DNA of 33,530 bases from Saprospiraceae bacterium UBA6168 (GTDB taxonomy: Bacteria; Bacteroidota; Bacteroidia; Chitinophagales; Saprospiraceae): assembly GCA_002435785.1 (NCBI GenBank), contig DIUC01000090.1:1-33530 (forward strand). The letters run 5' to 3'. A model generated the notes under the pieces. That model had not been told where the DNA came from. It ran no database searches and worked only from the letters and a program-made list of their open reading frames with translations. The translations under genes were made by a program, and so were the position numbers. Below are positions 8,716-16,524 of this stretch, piece after piece; within the stretch, counting starts at the first letter, position 1; the number at the start of each line of letters is the position of its first letter.

Positions 8716-9942
8716 ATGTCCACCCGCACCCCGGCCCTTTCCTTTATCTTCATCACCATGTTGTTGGACGTGATAGGCTTCGGCCTCATCATTCCGGTAT
8801 TGCCCGGTCTATTGGAAGAAATGACTGGGGGCGACCTCTCCACGGCTGCCCGGTGGGGTGGGGTGCTGATGTTCACTTATGCTACCATGCAGTTCCTGTT
8901 TTCGCCCATCGTCGGTGGGTTGAGCGACCAATATGGTAGGCGGCCCGTCATCCTTGCCTCGCTGTTTGCCTTCGGCATTGACTTCGTCATTACAGGGCTT
9001 GCGCCCAATATCTGGTGGTTCTTCGTTGGGCGGATTCTGGCGGGCATCACCGGGGCTTCGTTTTCCTCCGCCACAGCCTATATCGCCGATGTGAGCACCC
9101 CGGAAAAGCGGGCGCAAAACTTCGGCCTCATCGGTGCGGCATTTGGTTTGGGGTTCATCATTGGGCCGCTGGTCGGTGGGGTGGTATCGGCACATTATGG
9201 GCTGCGGGCACCGTTTTTCGTGGCAGCGGGCATGGCCTTCCTCAATTGGCTCTACGGCTACTTCATCCTCCCCGAATCGCTGGCCCCCGAAAACCGCCGC
9301 CCATTCGACTGGAAACGGGCAAACCCCGTCGGCTCTCTGCTCAACCTCCGGCGCTATCCGGTGGTGCTCAGCTTGGCGGGTGCGCTCATGGCCATCTACT
9401 TGGCCGGACACGCCAACCACAGCACTTGGACGTACATCACCATGAAGAAATTTGCGTGGGACTCGGAGATGGTGGGCTATTCGCTCGCCTTTGTTGGGTT
9501 GCTGACGGGCATCGTGCAGGGCGGCTTGACACGGGTCGTCATTCCCCGTTTTGGCTCAAAACCATCGCTCTATTTTGGCCTGGCGATGTACCTCATCGGC
9601 TTCGTCCTGTTTGCATTTGCTACGCAAGGCTGGATGATGTTCGCCTTCATGGTGCCATTTGCACTGGGCGGCTTTGCGGGGCCAGCCTTGCAGGGCATCA
9701 TCTCCAACCAAGTGCCCGCCAACGAGCAGGGAGAACTGCAAGGATCCCTCACCAGCCTCATCGCCGTCACCTCCATCATCGGCCCACTGCTGATGACTTG
9801 GCTTTTCTCATGGTTCACCAGCCCAAAAGCCCCCGTTCAATTTGCGGGAGCACCTTTTCTGATGGGAGCATTCTTGACATTGGCCAGCTTGCTGCTGGCT
9901 GTGCGTACATTGGTGAAGTATGGGAAGAAGGGGGCGGTGTGA
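8716..9942 (+). CDS. TetA-like MFS drug/proton antiporter (DHA1 family)
   Basis: This 408-residue inner-membrane protein has about twelve hydrophobic segments. It has MFS motif A between helices 2 and 3 (GGLSDQYGRRPVI, 67-79) and an antiporter motif C in helix 5 (GLIGAAFGLGFIIGPLVGG). The N-terminus (LLDVIGFGLIIPVLPGLL) and AYIADVSTPEKRAQNFG are typical of the TCR/Tet subfamily. Family members exchange tetracyclines or other small molecules for protons. Chromosomal Bacteroidota homologues usually have an unknown substrate, so resistance should not be assumed. No TetR-type regulator is adjacent. The gene has its own promoter candidate. Confidence 0.93.
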   Translation: MSTRTPALSFIFITMLLDVIGFGLIIPVLPGLLEEMTGGDLSTAARWGGVLMFTYATMQFLFSPIVGGLSDQYGRRPVILASLFAFGIDFVITGLAPNIWWFFVGRILAGITGASFSSATAYIADVSTPEKRAQNFGLIGAAFGLGFIIGPLVGGVVSAHYGLRAPFFVAAGMAFLNWLYGYFILPESLAPENRRPFDWKRANPVGSLLNLRRYPVVLSLAGALMAIYLAGHANHSTWTYITMKKFAWDSEMVGYSLAFVGLLTGIVQGGLTRVVIPRFGSKPSLYFGLAMYLIGFVLFAFATQGWMMFAFMVPFALGGFAGPALQGIISNQVPANEQGELQGSLTSLIAVTSIIGPLLMTWLFSWFTSPKAPVQFAGAPFLMGAFLTLASLLLAVRTLVKYGKKGAV

Positions 9943-10015
9943 GTGGTACTATTCTTCACGCTAATAGGCTTTGTGCAGGTAGGGATTGAGACGGAACGCC
10001 CCGAAAATCAAGGTT

Positions 10016-10101
10016 TGCGGTGAATACCCTCATTAATGACCGCAGATTTTGCGGAGAATAGGCATTATTTTCTCCGCACAGTGCCATTGCTTTTAAATTG
10101 A
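10016..10101 (+). other. Intergenic RNA-structure region with mutually exclusive hairpins
   Basis: Four segments can pair alternatively: TGCGGT (10016-10021) with ACCGCA (10039-10044), CCGCA (10040-10044) with TGCGG (10050-10054), and GCGGAGAA (10051-10058) with TTCTCCGC (10070-10077). A 21-codon frame (10036-10101, M-T-A-D-F...L-L-N-stop) overlaps them. There is no T run after the last hairpin. It lies between the exporter stop and the lipoprotein promoter, so it may belong to the exporter transcript. Confidence 0.4.
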
Positions 10102-10141
10102 TTGACGGTGTCACTATACTGTTGATTTTTCCGAAAAAAAA

Positions 10142-10149
10142 TACCTTTA
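10142..10149 (+). promoter_or_regulatory. Near-match -7 element TACCTTTA
   Basis: It matches five of the six fixed positions of TAnnTTTG and ends 17 nt before the ATG at 10167. GTTG at 10121-10124 lies 17 nt upstream as a -33 candidate. Confidence 0.5.
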
Positions 10150-10166
10150 CCCAAAACAATCAAAAC

Positions 10167-11483
10167 ATGCGAACCTACCTACTCATCAGCCTTTTGGCCA
10201 TCATGGCCACCCTTATTTCCTGCCAGTCATCAACGACAAAAGATGGGACGGCAACCACCACCACTGCCACGCCAAAGTTTACGCTAACGGCGATTGACAC
10301 TTTCCATTTCAACAACTTCGTGGACTGCAACATGGCCGAGGCATGGATTGGCGATACGTTCCGCATTTTCCCCGGAAAATATGGTGAAGACCCGGTTTGG
10401 GGAGGCCCTTCCCGTGAGCTCAAATTTGCCAATGGCCAACATGCCGACGAGGCGTTCAGCAGCCCGGCATCGGCATTTATCGAACCACGTATGCCTCCAA
10501 ATGCGCCCATCGGTACGCCGGGGCTGCACGGTGCGGTTTGGTTTGAAACCGTTTATCAAGATGCCAAGGATGCGACTGGCCGCACCTTGTACGCTGTTTA
10601 CCACAATGAAAATTATCCTGAAACACTGCCTTACGACGCAGCCACGGGCGAGGGCTATATTGACAAAGATTGGCCGCTTGGCCTGACCGAAAGGATCACG
10701 CCAGCAGCGGTTTGCCGAATCGGCGTGATGAAGTCAACGGACGGCGGCTGGAGCTGGGAGAACAAAGGGCTTTTCATCGAGGACAAACAGCCCCGCATGA
10801 TTTTGAAGCCGCACAATACTTCAAAGACTTTTGCGGGAGGTGTTGGCGACCCCTCGGCAGTGGCCATCGGCGAGTACCTATACCTTTTTTATGGAGAATA
10901 CGGCTATCCCGGCACCTACGATTCGACCAATTACGACCGCACGGTGGAGTGGGGCGGCCAGTGCATCAGCGTGGCCCGCATCCGCCTGACCGACCTCGAT
11001 GCGCCGCAAGGCAAGGCCCTGCGCTGGGATGGCAATGGCTTCAATGCGCCGTGGGACGGAGTCGGCAAGCCCATTTCCTCGCTGCAAATCCCAGTGTCGG
11101 AAGGTGGCGGCGCTGCATCTTCCCCCACGGGCGGCTTCCACTGGGGACCTTCGGTAAGCTGGAATACCTACCTGAACTGTTGGGTAATGCTGATGGGCAA
11201 GGTGACTGGTACTTCTTGGCAGGGCAGCAGCCTATACATCTCCTTCAATATGAATCAGGACTTTGGCGCTGGCACCAATTCGCAGGACTGGAGTACGCCC
11301 CAACTCCTGGTGGACAAGCCGGGCCATATTCTTTGGTATCCCTCGCTCCAACCCATGAACACGCCAGAAGACGTGGCCAACAAGCACACTTGCCTTCGGC
11401 TTGGCAAGAAGGCAAGGCTGTTTTTCAAATATGCCGATTTGGGAAAGTATATGTCGGAGTATATCGTGGAGTTTGAGAAATAG
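10167..11483 (+). CDS. Lipoprotein with predicted five-bladed propeller, glycoside hydrolase-like
   Basis: This 438-residue protein starts with a lipoprotein signal (lipobox LISC, Cys19) followed by a Thr-rich linker. The remainder has blade-like repeats: ADEAFSSPASAFIEPRM, a VCRIGVMKSTDGGWSWENKG segment resembling an Asp-box, FAGGVGDPSAVAIGEYLYLFYGEYG, and FHWGPSVSWNTYLNCWVML. This pattern fits GH43/DUF4185-like propellers, and acidic residues sit at expected blade edges, but I cannot place a catalytic set. It is probably an outer-membrane or periplasmic sugar-binding or sugar-cleaving lipoprotein. The ATG at 10167 was chosen because the upstream in-frame start at 10098 precedes the promoter element. 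Reasonably sure of location; function is an inference. Confidence 0.85.
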   Translation: MRTYLLISLLAIMATLISCQSSTTKDGTATTTTATPKFTLTAIDTFHFNNFVDCNMAEAWIGDTFRIFPGKYGEDPVWGGPSRELKFANGQHADEAFSSPASAFIEPRMPPNAPIGTPGLHGAVWFETVYQDAKDATGRTLYAVYHNENYPETLPYDAATGEGYIDKDWPLGLTERITPAAVCRIGVMKSTDGGWSWENKGLFIEDKQPRMILKPHNTSKTFAGGVGDPSAVAIGEYLYLFYGEYGYPGTYDSTNYDRTVEWGGQCISVARIRLTDLDAPQGKALRWDGNGFNAPWDGVGKPISSLQIPVSEGGGAASSPTGGFHWGPSVSWNTYLNCWVMLMGKVTGTSWQGSSLYISFNMNQDFGAGTNSQDWSTPQLLVDKPGHILWYPSLQPMNTPEDVANKHTCLRLGKKARLFFKYADLGKYMSEYIVEFEK

Positions 11484-11574
11484 GGGATGCTGCTTGCCAT
11501 TGGTATTTGGCTATTTGCTCCATCCGACTGCTGTTGCAGTTTGCTATGAGCTGAATTTTTTTGCTCAAAAGCCC

Positions 11575-11582
11575 TATCTTTG
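11575..11582 (+). promoter_or_regulatory. -7 promoter element TATCTTTG next to a start codon
   Basis: This is an exact TAnnTTTG match ending only 4 nt before the ATG at 11587. If used, transcription would start at or next to the ATG, implying a leaderless mRNA. Confidence 0.5.
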
Positions 11583-11586
11583 CTGT

Positions 11587-11796
11587 ATGGAACGGAATTA
11601 TTTACAAAAACTCGACCGTAGCATCGTTACCATCGGTACGCTGGACCAGGACCCATTGGAAGAGACCCGTTTCTGGCTTTCAAAAACGCCAGTGGAACGA
11701 TTGATGGCGCTTGAACTGCTTCGGATGCGCCTTGTCGGCTATGATAATACTGTCCCCCGACTTCAAAGATTTTTTACGGTTATTGAACGAGCATAA
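11587..11796 (+). CDS. Small conserved protein, likely partner of a nucleotidyltransferase-type protein
   Basis: This 69-residue protein (MERNYLQKLDRSIVTIGTL, then FWLSKTPVERLMALELLRM and VGYDNTVPRLQRFF) matches a small family I recall from Bacteroidota, Chloroflexota and cyanobacteria, encoded directly before and overlapping a DUF6036/AbiEii-like nucleotidyltransferase gene. Such pairs resemble toxin-antitoxin modules, though this is not proven for this family. Here the partner survives only as its first 20 codons (11741-11800). The start at 11587 gives the family-typical N-terminus; the upstream reading frame back to 11401 is the out-of-frame 3' part of the lipoprotein gene. Confidence 0.75.
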   Translation: MERNYLQKLDRSIVTIGTLDQDPLEETRFWLSKTPVERLMALELLRMRLVGYDNTVPRLQRFFTVIERA

Positions 11797-11800
11797 AGTA
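11741..11800 (+). pseudogene. 5' stump of a nucleotidyltransferase-type (DUF6036-like) gene
   Basis: A frame starting at ATG 11741, inside the end of the 69-residue gene, reads MIILSPDFKDFLRLLNEHKV. This is the conserved start of DUF6036-like nucleotidyltransferases, where the next residues would be of the RYLVVGGYA type. After Val the frame runs into antisense of the amine oxidase gene, whose stop is at 11804. The gene was probably cut by a deletion that fused it to the oxidase 3' end. The call rests on remembered family similarity over about 18 residues. Confidence 0.6.
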
Positions 11801-11803
11801 TGC

Positions 11804-13405
11804 TTACCCCAACCTTTTCAAAATCTCCTCCGCAGCCTCCCGCCCGCTTTGCGCAGCGCCGTTCATGAAGCCAGCGGCATCGCCGCCGCAATGCTCCCCG
11901 GCGAAGAGGATGTTGCCGACTGGCGTTTGTTCCATACCAACGAGGCTGGTGTACTGCCCCCGTGTCGGGCAGATGTAGCTGCACTGCGTGAACGGGTGGC
12001 TGGGCCAGTGCATCCGGGCCACCTTACCATTGAACTGTTCCGTGCTGCCCTTGTAAATCCGCTCCCATTTCGGCAGGAAAATGTTCTTCTGCGATTCGGG
12101 CGTACCCTCACCGACCTTCACGCCCGACGGCCCGCCGAATAGGATGGAAAGGCCTGCCGCCTCGTTTTCCTTGGTTTGGAGTTGGGCGTTGTCCCAACCG
12201 TTGGGGATGCCGATGTCGCTGTAAACTAAGCCAGTGCGGCCCTGCTTGCGCCAGAAGTGCGTCTTCATGCCGAGCATCAGCTTGGCGTTGGTGCCAAAAC
12301 TGAGTTGGTCAATGCAGGCTCGCTTGAGGGCGGGCATTTCAATGGGGAAGTCTAATTTGCGCAGCACCGTGAAGGGCAGGGCGAGGATGACGTAGTCGGC
12401 CTTCATGTCCTCGCTCATGCCGCCGAAGTGGAGCTTGTAGCCGCTGCCGTCCATGCGCAGCGATTCCATCGGGCGGTTGAGTTGGATGTGCGAGGCGTAT
12501 TTTTTGGCTAATGCGTCGGGGATGCTTTGGTTGCCGCCCCGCACTTTGTAGCGCTCGTCGCTCTCACCGAACAAGGCGATTTTTCCGTCGGTGGTCTCCG
12601 GCGAAATGAGCACCGTGAGGTTCAGGCTCGACTGCACTTTTGGCGAAAGCCCATACTCCGACTCGTAGGCTACCTCGATGAATTTCTTTATCCAGCCCTT
12701 TGCCCCTATTTTTCGGAGGTATTGGCAAAGGCTCATTTTGTCCAATTTTTTGACAAATGGGTCTTTGTTCAAGTAGTTGATTTCCGAGTATTCGGGCAGT
12801 TTTTCCATGTCGGCGGCCATGCGTGGGGCGAAGGTTCGGAAGGCGTTCACCACCTCTTCCAGCGGCCGGTGCTTGCCCTCGAAAAAGAACGACTCGGCTT
12901 CCAGTGCACCCTCGCTTTCTTGGGCATAGTCAATGTCTTCCAGTCCGAACTCCTTTATCAAGTTCCACATATCCTGGTGGCTGGTGTCAATGAACTCGCC
13001 GCCAAACTCCGTCCATGTGCCATCGCCCATCGCCCCTTGTACCGTGAACATGCGCCCCCCGGTTCGGTTGGAAGCTTCGTAAATGGTGGCGTCGAGGTTG
13101 TGCTTTTTCAGGTGGTGCAGGGCGTTCAGGCCAGCGATGCCACCCCCGACGATGACGATGCGGGGTGCTGCGCCGCCGAGGAACGGTGCAATAAGCGACC
13201 TCGAAGGATTGAGGATGAGACTTGGGGCAATGGCACCCGCCAGCAGGGTCTTGCCAGAATTTTCCAAAAACTTGCGGCGGCTGATGGCGGCTTCCTTGGC
13301 TTGGCCGATGACCTCGGCAGTGTCGGTTTGCAGTTTTTCTGCCCGGAGGGCAAGGTTGAAGGCTCGGCGCACGGAGACGAAGAAATGGGTACGGGCTGTT
13401 TTCAT
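11804..13405 (-). CDS. Flavin-dependent amine oxidase with Tat-type signal
   Basis: This 533-residue protein starts at ATG 13405 (MKTARTHFFVSV). After about 42 residues comes a twin-arginine motif, SRRKFLENSGKTLLAGA, suggesting Tat export of a folded flavoprotein. The FAD-binding core follows: IVIVGGGIAGLNALHHL (dinucleotide fold), YEASNRTGGRMF and FGGEFID. The C-terminal FAD site is NILFAGEHCGGDAAGFMNGA. This is the flavin monoamine oxidase/phytoene desaturase superfamily; the substrate is probably an amine but not identifiable. The extension before the Tat motif is longer than usual, so a second start nearer the motif cannot be excluded. It is divergent from GH97, and its 3' end abuts the broken nucleotidyltransferase stump. 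Confidence 0.92.
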   Translation of the reverse strand: MKTARTHFFVSVRRAFNLALRAEKLQTDTAEVIGQAKEAAISRRKFLENSGKTLLAGAIAPSLILNPSRSLIAPFLGGAAPRIVIVGGGIAGLNALHHLKKHNLDATIYEASNRTGGRMFTVQGAMGDGTWTEFGGEFIDTSHQDMWNLIKEFGLEDIDYAQESEGALEAESFFFEGKHRPLEEVVNAFRTFAPRMAADMEKLPEYSEINYLNKDPFVKKLDKMSLCQYLRKIGAKGWIKKFIEVAYESEYGLSPKVQSSLNLTVLISPETTDGKIALFGESDERYKVRGGNQSIPDALAKKYASHIQLNRPMESLRMDGSGYKLHFGGMSEDMKADYVILALPFTVLRKLDFPIEMPALKRACIDQLSFGTNAKLMLGMKTHFWRKQGRTGLVYSDIGIPNGWDNAQLQTKENEAAGLSILFGGPSGVKVGEGTPESQKNIFLPKWERIYKGSTEQFNGKVARMHWPSHPFTQCSYICPTRGQYTSLVGMEQTPVGNILFAGEHCGGDAAGFMNGAAQSGREAAEEILKRLG

Positions 13406-13428
13406 TGTTGATGATGTTTTGTTGGCGT

Positions 13429-13436
13429 CAAATGTA
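13429..13436 (-). promoter_or_regulatory. -7 promoter element TACATTTG (minus strand)
   Basis: This is an exact TAnnTTTG on the minus strand, 23 nt before the amine oxidase ATG. With the plus-strand element at 13499-13506 it forms a divergent promoter region. Confidence 0.55.
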
Positions 13437-13498
13437 TAAAATACCTGTTTGAAAAAATAGTGCCCACAATTCTTCAATTCAATGCAATAGCCATTTAC

Positions 13499-13506
13499 TA
13501 TTTTTG
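13499..13506 (+). promoter_or_regulatory. -7 promoter element TATTTTTG
   Basis: This is an exact TAnnTTTG match ending 18 nt before the GH97 ATG at 13525. Confidence 0.6.
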
Positions 13507-13524
13507 CTTTTAAACAAAAATGCC

Positions 13525-15663
13525 ATGCAAAAACTCACTTCGTTAGCTGGTTTTCTCCTTTTTTCGATTTCCCTTTTCGCGCAAACCATCCACTCTCCCA
13601 ATGGGAAACTGTCCCTCACTTTCGCCCTGAACCCGGCTGGTGCGCCAACTTATCGCCTTTCTTTTGGCAAAAAAGAAGTGGTGCAACCAAGTCGAATGGC
13701 CGTGACAATAAAAGATGCGCCGTCCTTTAGCCAAGGCTTTACCGTGGTGCAGGTGGACTCTTCGGTGTTCGATGAAACTTGGACGCCAGTCTGGGGCGAA
13801 AGCAAGACCATCCGCAACCATTACAAGGAATTGGCGGTGACGCTAAAACAAGCCGTGGCGGACGACCGTCGGTTGGTCATCCGGTTTCGGCTGTTTAATG
13901 ATGGGTTAGGCTTCCGGTACGAATTTCCGGCGCAGCCGGGCCTCAACCACTTCATCGTTTTGGACGAAAAAACCGAGTTCGACCTCACGGGAAACCACAA
14001 GACATTTTGGATTCCCGGCGACTACGATAGCAATGAGTTTCAGTACAATACCACCAAACTCAGCGAGGTAAACGGCTTGGCGGGCGGCGTGGCCAATGAG
14101 ATTCACGCCCGGACGCCCATTGGCATTAATTTCGTGCAAACGCCGCTGATGATGAAAACCACGGACGGCCTCTACCTCAACATCCACGAGGCTGCGCTGG
14201 TGAACTACCCGGCCATGAACCTCGAAATTGATACCGCCACGTTCAAGCTCTCGTCTCACCTCGTACCCGACGCCGTGGGCAACAAAGCCTACCTGCAAAC
14301 GCCTTTCCACACGCCTTGGCGCACCATCATCGTCAGCGACAAGGCAACGGACATCCTCGCTTCCCGCCTGATTTTGAACCTCAACGAACCCTCCAAAATC
14401 GCCGACCCGTCGTGGATAAAACCAACGAAGTACGTAGGCATCTGGTGGGAAATGCACGTCGGAAAATCAACTTGGGACTACGCCGGGACGCAGAGCGCCT
14501 CCACCTGGGACCTCACCGACCTCAAGCCTTCCGGCAAGCACGGTGCCACAACCCAGCGAGTGAAAACATACATTGATTTTGCGGCCAAACACGGCTTCGA
14601 TGGCGTGCTCGTGGAAGGTTGGAACACTGGCTGGGAGGACTGGTTTGGCAAGTGGAAAGAAGATGTTTTCGACTTCGTAACGCCTTACCCCGACTTCAAT
14701 GTAGCGGAACTTTCAGCGTATGCAAAGCAAAAAAACGTGAAAATCATCATGCACCACGAGACCTCCGGCTCAGTGACCAACTACGAGCGCTGGATGGACA
14801 AATCGTATGATTTTATGAAAAAATACGGCTACGATGCCGTGAAGACAGGTTACGTCGGGAAAATAATCCCCCGTGGCGAGCACCACGACGGGCAGTGGAT
14901 GGTGAACCACTTCAACCGGGTGGCGGCTAAGACCGCCGAGCGCCAAATCATGCTCGATGCCCACGAGCCTGTGCGGCCCACCGGCCTGCACCGCACCTAC
15001 CCCAATTGGCTGGCCAGCGAGGCCACCCGAGGCAATGAGTTCAATGCCTGGAGCGTGGGCAACCCGCCCGACCACGAGACGATTCTGCCCTTTACCCGCT
15101 CGATGGGCGGTCCGATTGACTACACGCCGGGCATTTTTCAAATAAAGTTGAACTACTTCGACCCGAATAAAAAGGAGCAGGTGCATACGACGCTTGCGAA
15201 GCAGTTGGCGCTTTACGTCACGATTTACAGCCCCCTGCAAATGGCCGCCGACCTCCCCGAAATCTACGAGCAGCACTTGGACGCATTCCAGTTCATCAAG
15301 GACGTGGCGGTGGACTGGGACGACAGCCGCTACCTCGAAGCCGAGCCGGGCGACTACCTCTCCATTGCCCGAAAGACAAAGAGCAAAAATGAGTGGTTCC
15401 TCGGTGCCATTACCGACGAGAACGCTCGCACGGCCACCCTGCCGCTCAGTTTTTTGGATGATAAAACGTCGTACATCGCCACAATCTACGCCGATGCCGC
15501 CGATGCGCATTGGGACAAAAACCCGATGGCCTATCAAATCAATTCGTACTTGGTGAAAAAGGAAACGGTGCTGAAAATCCCATTGGCCGCTGGCGGCGGG
15601 GCTGCCGTGCGGATTCGCTTGGCAACGGAAGGGGACAGCAAGACATATAGGGCGTACAAATAG
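13525..15663 (+). CDS. GH97 alpha-glucosidase, SusB-like (inverting type)
   Basis: This 712-residue secreted enzyme has a signal peptide at residues 1-20 (MQKLTSLAGFLLFSISLFAQ). The N-terminal beta-sandwich is followed by the catalytic barrel with GVLVEGWNTGWEDWFG, then IIMHHETSG (Glu412), LDAHEPVRPTG (Glu481) and SEATRGNE (Glu505). These match the spacing of Glu439, Glu508 and Glu532 in Bacteroides SusB as I remember that sequence, which supports the inverting alpha-glucoside-cleaving branch and not the retaining galactosidase branch. It should act in the periplasm on starch-type or related alpha-glucans, with calcium. ATG 13525 is chosen; a TTG at 13504 in the same frame lies inside the promoter element. 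No SusC/D genes are near. Confidence 0.95.
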   Translation: MQKLTSLAGFLLFSISLFAQTIHSPNGKLSLTFALNPAGAPTYRLSFGKKEVVQPSRMAVTIKDAPSFSQGFTVVQVDSSVFDETWTPVWGESKTIRNHYKELAVTLKQAVADDRRLVIRFRLFNDGLGFRYEFPAQPGLNHFIVLDEKTEFDLTGNHKTFWIPGDYDSNEFQYNTTKLSEVNGLAGGVANEIHARTPIGINFVQTPLMMKTTDGLYLNIHEAALVNYPAMNLEIDTATFKLSSHLVPDAVGNKAYLQTPFHTPWRTIIVSDKATDILASRLILNLNEPSKIADPSWIKPTKYVGIWWEMHVGKSTWDYAGTQSASTWDLTDLKPSGKHGATTQRVKTYIDFAAKHGFDGVLVEGWNTGWEDWFGKWKEDVFDFVTPYPDFNVAELSAYAKQKNVKIIMHHETSGSVTNYERWMDKSYDFMKKYGYDAVKTGYVGKIIPRGEHHDGQWMVNHFNRVAAKTAERQIMLDAHEPVRPTGLHRTYPNWLASEATRGNEFNAWSVGNPPDHETILPFTRSMGGPIDYTPGIFQIKLNYFDPNKKEQVHTTLAKQLALYVTIYSPLQMAADLPEIYEQHLDAFQFIKDVAVDWDDSRYLEAEPGDYLSIARKTKSKNEWFLGAITDENARTATLPLSFLDDKTSYIATIYADAADAHWDKNPMAYQINSYLVKKETVLKIPLAAGGGAAVRIRLATEGDSKTYRAYK

Positions 15664-15693
15664 TCAGACGCACCTACACTCCTTCACGGCAGT

Positions 15694-15744
15694 TTTTGTC
15701 GTTTTGCCCTACCCAAGGGAAAAGTTTAGATAGCAACGACAAAA
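15694..15744. repeat. 10-bp inverted repeat downstream of GH97
   Basis: TTTTGTCGTT (15694-15703) and AACGACAAAA (15735-15744) are perfect complements separated by 31 nt. It starts about 30 nt after the GH97 stop and may be a long-loop 3' structure or a protein site. The rest of the 218-nt gap (15664-15881) shows nothing I can name. Confidence 0.4.
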
Positions 15745-15881
15745 TGCGGTAGTGAGTCAGAAGGGCTTTTTCCAAACAAAATTGAGAGTAAGGCACGGAT
15801 GGGTGCAACCGAAAAATTGACAAGTAAAAAACATGATTTTGTTGCCACCTTTTCACAAAGCCAGAATTTAAAAAGCATGTG

Positions 15882-16409
15882 ATGAAACTTAGTATATCAG
15901 CACTCCTATTTTTGTCTATTCTGCAAAGGGGATTTCCCCAAACTTATAATGTGGAAATCCATAATAGTTTTTTCAAGGACAATCCTTACAATAACCAACA
16001 GTTGACTTTAGTTTCAAAAAACGCATTGTCCATCCTTGTTATGTGGGACAATAACCAGTTATTGATAAACGGAGAACCGGGCCATCTTAACAAAATTAAA
16101 CAGCGGGTAAAAGTATTTATCAGCAATCCCAAACAGGAAATTTGCCTCCCCATGTCACCTGATTCTGCCTTTGTGGTAGTTCGTTACGATTTGGATGCGG
16201 ATTATACTTTCTTCGAGTCCATTTACATTGAAATCATGGCAGCCTATCAGGAAGTACGAAACGAAGCCGCAATATCAAGGTATGGCAGGGACTACGTTTC
16301 CCTAAACCATTCAAAAAAGAAGAGAATTGACAAGCTTTACCCAATAAAACTGGTTGACGCTCAAGCTGCTACTGTTGAATATTTGCCTAATGGATTTGAT
16401 TGTTATTAA
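15882..16409 (+). CDS. Secreted ExbD-like periplasmic domain protein
   Basis: This 175-residue protein has a signal peptide (MKLSISALLFLSILQRGFPQ) and then a region resembling the periplasmic domain of Bacteroidota ExbD. LSILVMWDNNQLLINGEP matches the strand that reads roughly LTVLVNAxxQLLIEG in ExbD. IEIMAAYQEVRNEAAISRYGRDYVSL corresponds to the ExbD helix AAYNELRDExxxxKFGxxYxxL, and KLYPIKLVDAQ to the YPxxISEAEP end. The usual N-terminal part of ExbD, a cytoplasmic tail and one helix with an essential Asp, is absent. It therefore cannot work as a proton-channel subunit in the normal way. No ExbB or TonB gene is adjacent. ATG 15882 follows a GTG at 15879. It is AT-richer than its neighbours (one 60-base line counts 35% GC). 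Confidence 0.72.
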   Translation: MKLSISALLFLSILQRGFPQTYNVEIHNSFFKDNPYNNQQLTLVSKNALSILVMWDNNQLLINGEPGHLNKIKQRVKVFISNPKQEICLPMSPDSAFVVVRYDLDADYTFFESIYIEIMAAYQEVRNEAAISRYGRDYVSLNHSKKKRIDKLYPIKLVDAQAATVEYLPNGFDCY

Positions 16410-16508
16410 GTATAGTGGCTACAAACACAGGGGTAACGTTCGGCTTTGCTTGGCAATAATGAAAGAACCCTCAGTATACCAACTCGGCCTGGCAGGTCAA
16501 CTATACTT
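16408..16508. repeat. 9-bp inverted repeat flanking the convergent gap
   Basis: AAGTATAGT (16408-16416) and ACTATACTT (16500-16508) bracket most of the gap between the ExbD-like gene and the convergent SGNH gene. The 83-nt spacer is too long for a terminator loop. It may be chance in AT-rich DNA. I see no gene in this gap. Confidence 0.3.
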
Positions 16509-16524
16509 CCCCTATCTAAAAGCA

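Noticed and set aside
8716..9942. Acquired tetracycline resistance gene
   Set aside because: The protein is TetA-like, but there is no TetR-type gene, mobile element or composition change; chromosomal DHA1 exporters of this type often have other substrates.
9015..9989. A 324-codon plus-strand frame in another register
   Set aside because: It overlaps the MFS exporter, whose motifs A and C are in the other frame, and it reads as low-complexity His/Arg/Gly-rich sequence.
12527..13411. A 294-codon plus-strand frame
   Set aside because: It is antisense to the flavin amine oxidase, which has clear FAD motifs; the frame itself has no recognisable motif.
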